Shown piece by piece: positions 58,401 through 64,000 of a DNA stretch of 64,000 nucleotides. Position numbers and translations under genes: made by a program. Under the pieces are notes generated by a model, which saw only the letters and a list, made by a program, of their open reading frames with translations, did not search any database and was not told where the DNA came from. This DNA comes from Chamaelirium japonicum (Eukaryota > Streptophyta > Magnoliopsida > Liliales > Melanthiaceae), in assembly GCA_947650365.1 (NCBI GenBank), contig OX393550.1, positions 67,511,744-67,575,743 on the forward strand, read 5' to 3'. Each line of letters begins with the position of its first letter. Position 1 is the stretch's first letter.

Positions 58401-61105
58401 TACTATAAAGGGCATCCAGCTAACTATAAACTTCTTGTTGAGTCCTGGCTTAGCAAAAACCAGTGTTTTCAAAGGCGGGGGCGTAAGGCGGGGCGTTTTG
58501 CCTAATGTGGGGCGGGGCGTAAGCCCCACGAATTTTTTATTTTTTAATTTAAAAAATATATAGAAATAAAAAATATTATATAAATAAGGAAAATAGATTA
58601 AAACAAACAAAATAAAAAATATTATGAACAAACAAAGCATTGAAGCCTACAAAATTGGTTGATAAAACACAAATATATACAAAATGATAATAAAAATGAA
58701 CTTATCATTGTCTTTCAACATCATTTAAGATCTAATTCTAAATTTCTAACCAAAATTCAAACTATCTATGTTTATATTCCATAGATTCTATCATTCTATA
58801 CATGATATATAACCAATTTAAAACAACTTTAGTTTCAAAAAATGTCATAATCGTCATCCAAGAGAGTAAGACGCATATAAAAGATCATACGGTAGCAATC
58901 AAATCATTTTTTTTCAACTATGCAGACAAACTCCAGTGGGGCGTAAGCCCAGGCCATTAGGGCGTAAAAGGCGTACCCGGGCGTTCGGGGCGTAAGCCCC
59001 AGTGGTTCGGGCGTAAGCCCCACAGGAAAAAAGCCCCAGATTGAGCCGCCCCGGGCGTTTTAGGACCGCCCCGCCCCGGGGCGCGCCCCGGGCGTACCCC
59101 GGGGCGAGTTTTTTAAAACACTGGCAAAACCTGTTTGTTCATCAATGACTTCTACAAGGCCTCTTGTGGGATTCCTAGAAGTAGGGTCATCAAACGTTTT
59201 TGATATTCTCATCCTCAAGATGTCTTAACAAGCTGTGATAAGTTTAATGATTAAATTTTGATTGTAGACCTGCATTTGACTCACTTATCAGATATTTCAT
59301 TGTCCAAATTTCTACGTTCTATAGGTTTATGTTTGACAGTTGTAAGATATTATTTTCGTCTCAAGTACCTGCTCTCAATATTTTCCATGTGTTGTTGTTG
59401 AAGATCAACTAATTTCTACATGCCTCATTCCTCTGTTTAATTTGAGGTTGTTAAATCGCGCTAAGGGAGCCCTTTTTTTCCACCGTAAGCCTAAACATAT
59501 TTACAAATTCCAAGCGAAAAGTATAATCATTAAAATGTCTCCCTTAAGGATATATTGATTATTGAATATTCAAGTGGGTGCGATAAGATAATGGGACATG
59601 ACAAGAAGGCAATATTTTATATTGTATAGGGATGCATATTATCTCTTTCATAATTTATTCTTCGGTAAAAGTCAGTACTGCTCAAACAGTAGCAGCATGA
59701 GAAGCTGACTCATGCTTTGTTATATTCATTATATTTGGAATTTGTTTTTTATGGACATGTCAGAAAGTAACCATTATGAAGATAGTTGGCAGCCTCATCC
59801 TAACCCATAGGACATTAACTTTAGACTATTATCGAACAGTGCCATTGGTAGGAAATAATTGGACCCAATTTTGATTTATCTTTTCTTATCCAAATTGATT
59901 TCACTTTTGTTTCAAATATTTATTGTTTCTATTTGGTGTATTTTTACCAAGGTTTTAAACTTCAATTTTGTGTTTGGTTTCGGTCTAGGTTGAAACCAAA
60001 AATTTCGACCGAAATGGTGTAAAAATTTCAAAATAGCCCAAAAAGAGGTATTTTTTTATTTTTTTTGAAAATTTAAATTTAAGTCTTTTATAGTTATGCA
60101 TACATATTTACTTGAATTGTTTGAAGAAAACACACAGCAAAGTTTGAATTATTTATATAAATTTACATTGTTTATGTCACGAAGGAGACATAGTCACTCA
60201 TCTTCGCTCGTCTAATTCAACTCTTCTTCGTTCGTCTAACTGAGCTCATCATCATCAGTCCCCGACGCACCAGCACCATTGTAACCTCTGACTGACGGAC
60301 CAAGCCCACCGCCACTACCGCTGGGTCCAAATTGTGCCGGCATCCAGTCTCTCTTAGTTCACTTCTACTGGGTCCGTCTCGAATCTAAGACCACCTGTTG
60401 ATACTGAACCCTCTCTTATTTTGTCTTGATATTTGGAGGGTACTCGATATCATCATCTGGTTTTGAACGATCATTGGTGGATGGAGTCTGGATCCATCCC
60501 TTCTTCGGTGGCTTGGGTGTCCGAATCTGAATTCCCTTGTATTCTCCGCTCCTTACAACCATTAATATCTGCAATACAATCACATTATTTTCTTGGAACA
60601 AAATTTTGCAAGATAGCTATTTGTGAAAGTACTTAACATATCTTTATATTAGATACCATAACCATAACCATCAAGCCATGTCCCATCTACTTGGGGTTGG
60701 CTTTATGGATCCTTCTTCGCCATTCATTTCTCTTTAGAGCTATGTCTGCATATTAGATGATTTTCGTAAAGGAATTGATGTGCTGATTTTTCGATTCAAA
60801 TCTCAATGTGAGAACCGTTTGTTATAATGTTTCAAAAGAACTTAATTGAAAACAGTGTTTCTTAGTTAATGAAGAATGTGGTGTTGCCATCTCTGTTAGG
60901 TTCTTACTTTTTTACAATTACAATATTCTTTGGAGCAGATCATTATTTCTGCTTGTATGCGAGATATATATCGTTGGCTTCTGGATGTTTTTATATACAT
61001 ATTTATTATGTTTGGCCTTTTCTTATAACAGAGCCATCGTGTTAGACCCTGCAAATCCATCTGTAAAGAACCAGGTTAAATCAATGGCTGCAGCCGGAGT
61101 TGATG
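51195..61105 (+). CDS. Conserved plant protein (dentin-sialophosphoprotein-like/ATRX-like annotation), 5' part of gene, three exons
   Basis: Coding exons 51,195-51,554, 56,915-57,141 and 61,032-61,105 join in frame through GT-AG introns of phase 0 and 2, and a third intron opens in phase 1. They give 220 residues so far. Residues 1-20 are Gly/Arg-rich and 21-70 are Pro/Ala/Arg-rich and probably disordered. From about residue 72 a conserved region begins: FAAIIRLTPDLVEEIRQVEA, RIKFDSNSNN, VIDVGGKEFRFTWSRELGDL, STWRKLNVQRILDESTKNHV, EEAERLMKSRKAIVLD. I recognise this as a single-copy type plant family usually given the uninformative names dentin-sialophosphoprotein-like or ATRX-like. Its role is unproven. 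A nuclear, transcription-linked role and a distant resemblance to ELL-type elongation factors are only guesses. The start codon has G at -3 and opens the first in-frame Met of the conserved reading. The 3' exons lie beyond the window. Confidence 0.85.
52150..53090. repeat. Degenerate GAAATAT-rich repeat in intron 1
   Basis: The left part has GTGAAATATCGTGATATTTC and CACGAAATATTTCCATCTCC. The right part has CAATATTTTCACCATTTC, CAAAATATTTCCATACCC and GTCGAAATTTCCACCGAAAT. The ends look inverted relative to each other, suggesting an old non-autonomous DNA element. Borders are unsure. Confidence 0.35.
54828..54925. repeat. Inverted repeat AAATTGAATCACAATCAT...
   Basis: The left arm AAATTGAATCACAATCAT pairs with ATGATTGTGATTCAATTTT at about 54,904-54,922. 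The inner part GTGTAACAGATGATTGTGATT resembles the right arm of the element at 16,058-16,089. Confidence 0.65.
55377..55418. repeat. (TG)n microsatellite
   Basis: About 42 bp of TG dinucleotides. The Cys/Val frame through it is an artefact. Confidence 0.95.
56915..57141 (+). CDS. Host gene exon 2
   Basis: 227 bp, acceptor TTTTAG|GTCATAGATG, donor CGAAA|GTATAA. Encodes VIDVGGKEFRFTWSRELGDL through SEEAERLMKSR plus two bases of the next Lys codon. This is the most conserved part of the protein in the window. Confidence 0.9.
58461..59123. mobile_element. Non-autonomous hAT element with target duplication
   Basis: 663 bp. The left end is CAGTGTTTTCAAAGGCGGGG; the minus-strand reading of the right end is CAGTGTTTTAAAAAACTCGC. 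Subterminal DNA is full of GGGGCGTAAG and GGGGCGGGGCG words while the centre is AT-rich. Flanks GCAAAAAC (58,453-58,460) and GCAAAACC (59,124-59,131) are an 8-bp target duplication with one mismatch. No transposase is encoded. Confidence 0.85.
59945..60600 (-). mobile_element. hAT-type transposon fragment, intron 2 copy
   Basis: Minus-strand frame 60,601-60,416 reads EYKGIQIRTPKPPKKGWIQT then DDDIEYPPNIKTK, the same coding tail as in intron 1. Downstream on the minus strand are Gly/Pro-rich then Asp/Glu-rich residues and AT-rich DNA. The left edge CAAGGTTTTAAACTTCAATT could be the terminal inverted repeat. The other end is missing, so it is truncated. Confidence 0.6.
61032..61105 (+). CDS. 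Host gene exon 3
   Basis: 74 bp, acceptor TAACAG|AGCCATCG, donor GATG|GTGAGT. Encodes (K)AIVLDPANPSVKNQVKSMAA to GVD plus one base. The reading continues the exon 2 frame exactly. No following exon was found before 64,000. Confidence 0.88.
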
Positions 61106-62193
<1,088 letters not shown>

Positions 62194-62299
62194 TGTTTGA
62201 GTGCAAGTGTTTCCAGAGAGAACTGTTACTTGAGGTTGCCAATTGCGATGTGGCACCTAGAGAAGATGAGAATGTTGCCACGTGGCACCCAGTTGTTTG

Positions 62300-64000
62300 A
62301 GGGCTTCTACTTTAGTATTATAGTATAGATCTGGGTGATCTATATGACCCGACCACTCACCAATGTAGTCAAGATATCCTCGCTAGCAGGGTTTACACGA
62401 CAAAGATTTGAAAAAGAAAAGCTTACCTTAGACTACAAGTCTACAAGTAAGACCTGACAACTTTATGATCGAAGACCAACCACTTGGAACAAACGCACTA
62501 CAGACTCAAGTGCTCATGGATCTTTGCTATCCTAAGTTACCTTAACTAATTTCTCTGTTAAGACCTTGGGAGCAGAGTAGTGGGTGTACTACACTCACAT
62601 CAGGTGTAGTGAAAAAAGCAGGCCCCTACGCACCTGAAGAAGAAGCAGGGTTGGTGCACGTCCTCTTGCTAGCGCTTGACACTTTGACCATCAGGATGCC
62701 TGAGACGAACAAGATGGGTCCCTCGTCATTAAGTTTTAGCATAACCTTGTGGGTGAAGAAGTTGAAAAGCTCCAAAGAGGCGAGGAAGTGGGAGAGAAGC
62801 TTTGAATCTCTGAAATTCTCAAGAGGAGTTGAGGATTTGATGACAAAAACTAATCCCCTAGGTCTTTATTTATAGAATTATAATGACTAGGCAAACTTGT
62901 AGGACTCAAGTATTTAGATTGTTCCAAATATCCTTTTTAGAAAATGAAATAGCGTACGAAAATAAAAAAAAATCCTCATGATGGCGGACATATTTGCCAA
63001 CTTTTCCATAGACCAACTTAGAAAATAGATCGGTCTGATTCAGATCAGCGGAACGATACATGTAGCGTACGAATTTGCGTGAACACTATGCAAATTAGAT
63101 TCAACTTCAAATTACAAAAGGGATTGCTCTAATGGGAAACTTTACAAGTATTAGGAGAACTGGGGTTGATCGTCTTTGTTCCTTTGATACTTTATCTACT
63201 ACGTTATTTTTCATCGTAGGCGAGACTTTTTAAGGTGTGGAGATTGCGGTATGTGATCCTTCTGGGCTTCGTGATTTATCACCTGGGGCTAGTGGTACTT
63301 TGCTCCTTAGTCTTCTCAAGTTTGTTTGAGTGTTCTTTCTTCTAAGTCCAACCTTTCTACGTCGTTGAAGGAGAGAAGTCTGAGTTTCCAAGTGCTTTAA
63401 AGTTCAAGTGTGTAGTTTTTCCTTGATGTTGTATTTGTATGCAGAATCTAGGCAATCTCATCGTCTCTTTTTTCGATGACCCCTTCGTTTCTTTTCCTGA
63501 TTTCTGCTCGTTTTTCTCAATCCTCCATTTCTTCACCCTCCTCTCTTATTTATAGGAGAGGGGATGGAAGGTATTTTAACTCCCTTGGGTGGTTATGCAA
63601 CTCCCAGGGAAGTTTCATAAGCTCTTCCGCTTATCGATAAGTGAGATATGCTTTAAAACTTCCCGGTTAGTTTATATAACTTCCAAAAAGTTTCTGTAAC
63701 TCTCGAGGGTCTTTTGGTAATTTCTCATGTGAACAAAAATTGAACCATTCATTTGTGACTTGCGGTACAAGATGCACTTGGACTAAGTCGAGTCTGAATC
63801 TGCTTGTTGAAATTCTGACTTCATGGTCTATGATCCGGTCTTATTTAGTTGACTTGTTGGATCATGTTTATTTGCTGGAATGAGCGTAAACTCATCTCGC
63901 TGAAGTTTGCACTTGATCCTTTCTTGACTTTATGTGGCTTGTTCAAGGTTGAGACTTGAGTTACTCTATGTGTGTTGAGTAACTTAAGGTGCCTAATTCC
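62300..64000 (-). other. LTR-like remnants, probably within intron 3
   Basis: Two minus-strand TATA-like boxes CTATAAATAA lie at about 62,866-62,875 and 63,546-63,555, each followed on the minus strand by GA/CT-rich leader DNA. This suggests two partial LTRs. No coding domain, primer-binding site or paired LTR could be assigned. No exon of the host gene was recognised here. Confidence 0.3.

Larger units (their letters stand above)
57142..61031 (+). other. Intron 2, 3,890 bp
   Basis: Contains a complete-looking hAT element (58,461-59,123), a second copy of the hAT coding tail (59,945-60,600) and AT-rich unique DNA. The acceptor is TTCTTATAACAG. Confidence 0.85.

Overview
This window is nuclear DNA from a flowering plant. 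It has Copia and Gypsy LTR retrotransposons, a TRIM, hAT- and Mutator-type miniature elements, very long CT, GA and TA microsatellites, and one intron-rich gene whose exons join into a conserved plant protein. It is probably a broad-leaved dicot or magnoliid, but I cannot name the species. Almost everything from 1 to about 50,900 is transposon-derived.

Layout: 1-5,800 holds a hAT-like repeat, a Copia remnant on the minus strand, an LTR-like remnant with degenerate repeats, a TRIM with three LTRs bounded by a 5-bp target duplication, and a MITE. 6,311-9,167 is a short Copia element with both LTRs. 9,200-18,600 is a patchwork of LTR-like fragments, a hAT element holding a Mutator-type MITE, two adjacent foldback elements and a Copia LTR with its primer-binding site. 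18,600-28,650 is a Gypsy zone dense in tandem arrays: units of 76, 145, 106 and 70 bp, then two arrays of hairpin-forming units of about 57 and 54 bp. These arrays sit beside polypurine tracts, inside LTRs, or between gag and an LTR. 28,690-47,900 is a minus-strand Copia element split by a 15.6-kb plus-strand Gypsy element at 31,705-47,300, which has 2.7-kb LTRs and a GACAC target duplication. The Gypsy element shows gag and aspartic protease but no reverse transcriptase or integrase that I can find. Much of its interior is duplicated modules, short repeats and a GC-rich block.

51,195 to beyond the last recognised exon at 61,105 is the only convincing host gene. It lies on the plus strand and three coding exons are visible, with introns of 5,360 and 3,890 bp filled with hAT elements and other repeats. 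The visible 220 residues match a conserved plant family that I recall being annotated as dentin-sialophosphoprotein-like or ATRX-like; its function is not established from this sequence. The 3' part of the gene lies outside the window. No tRNA, rRNA or CRISPR locus was found.

The most notable structures are the 28-unit hairpin array between 25,625 and 27,782, the TRIM with three LTRs, and the gag-protease-only Gypsy element nested in Copia. All coordinates and repeat periods were read by eye, so array edges may be off by some tens of bases.
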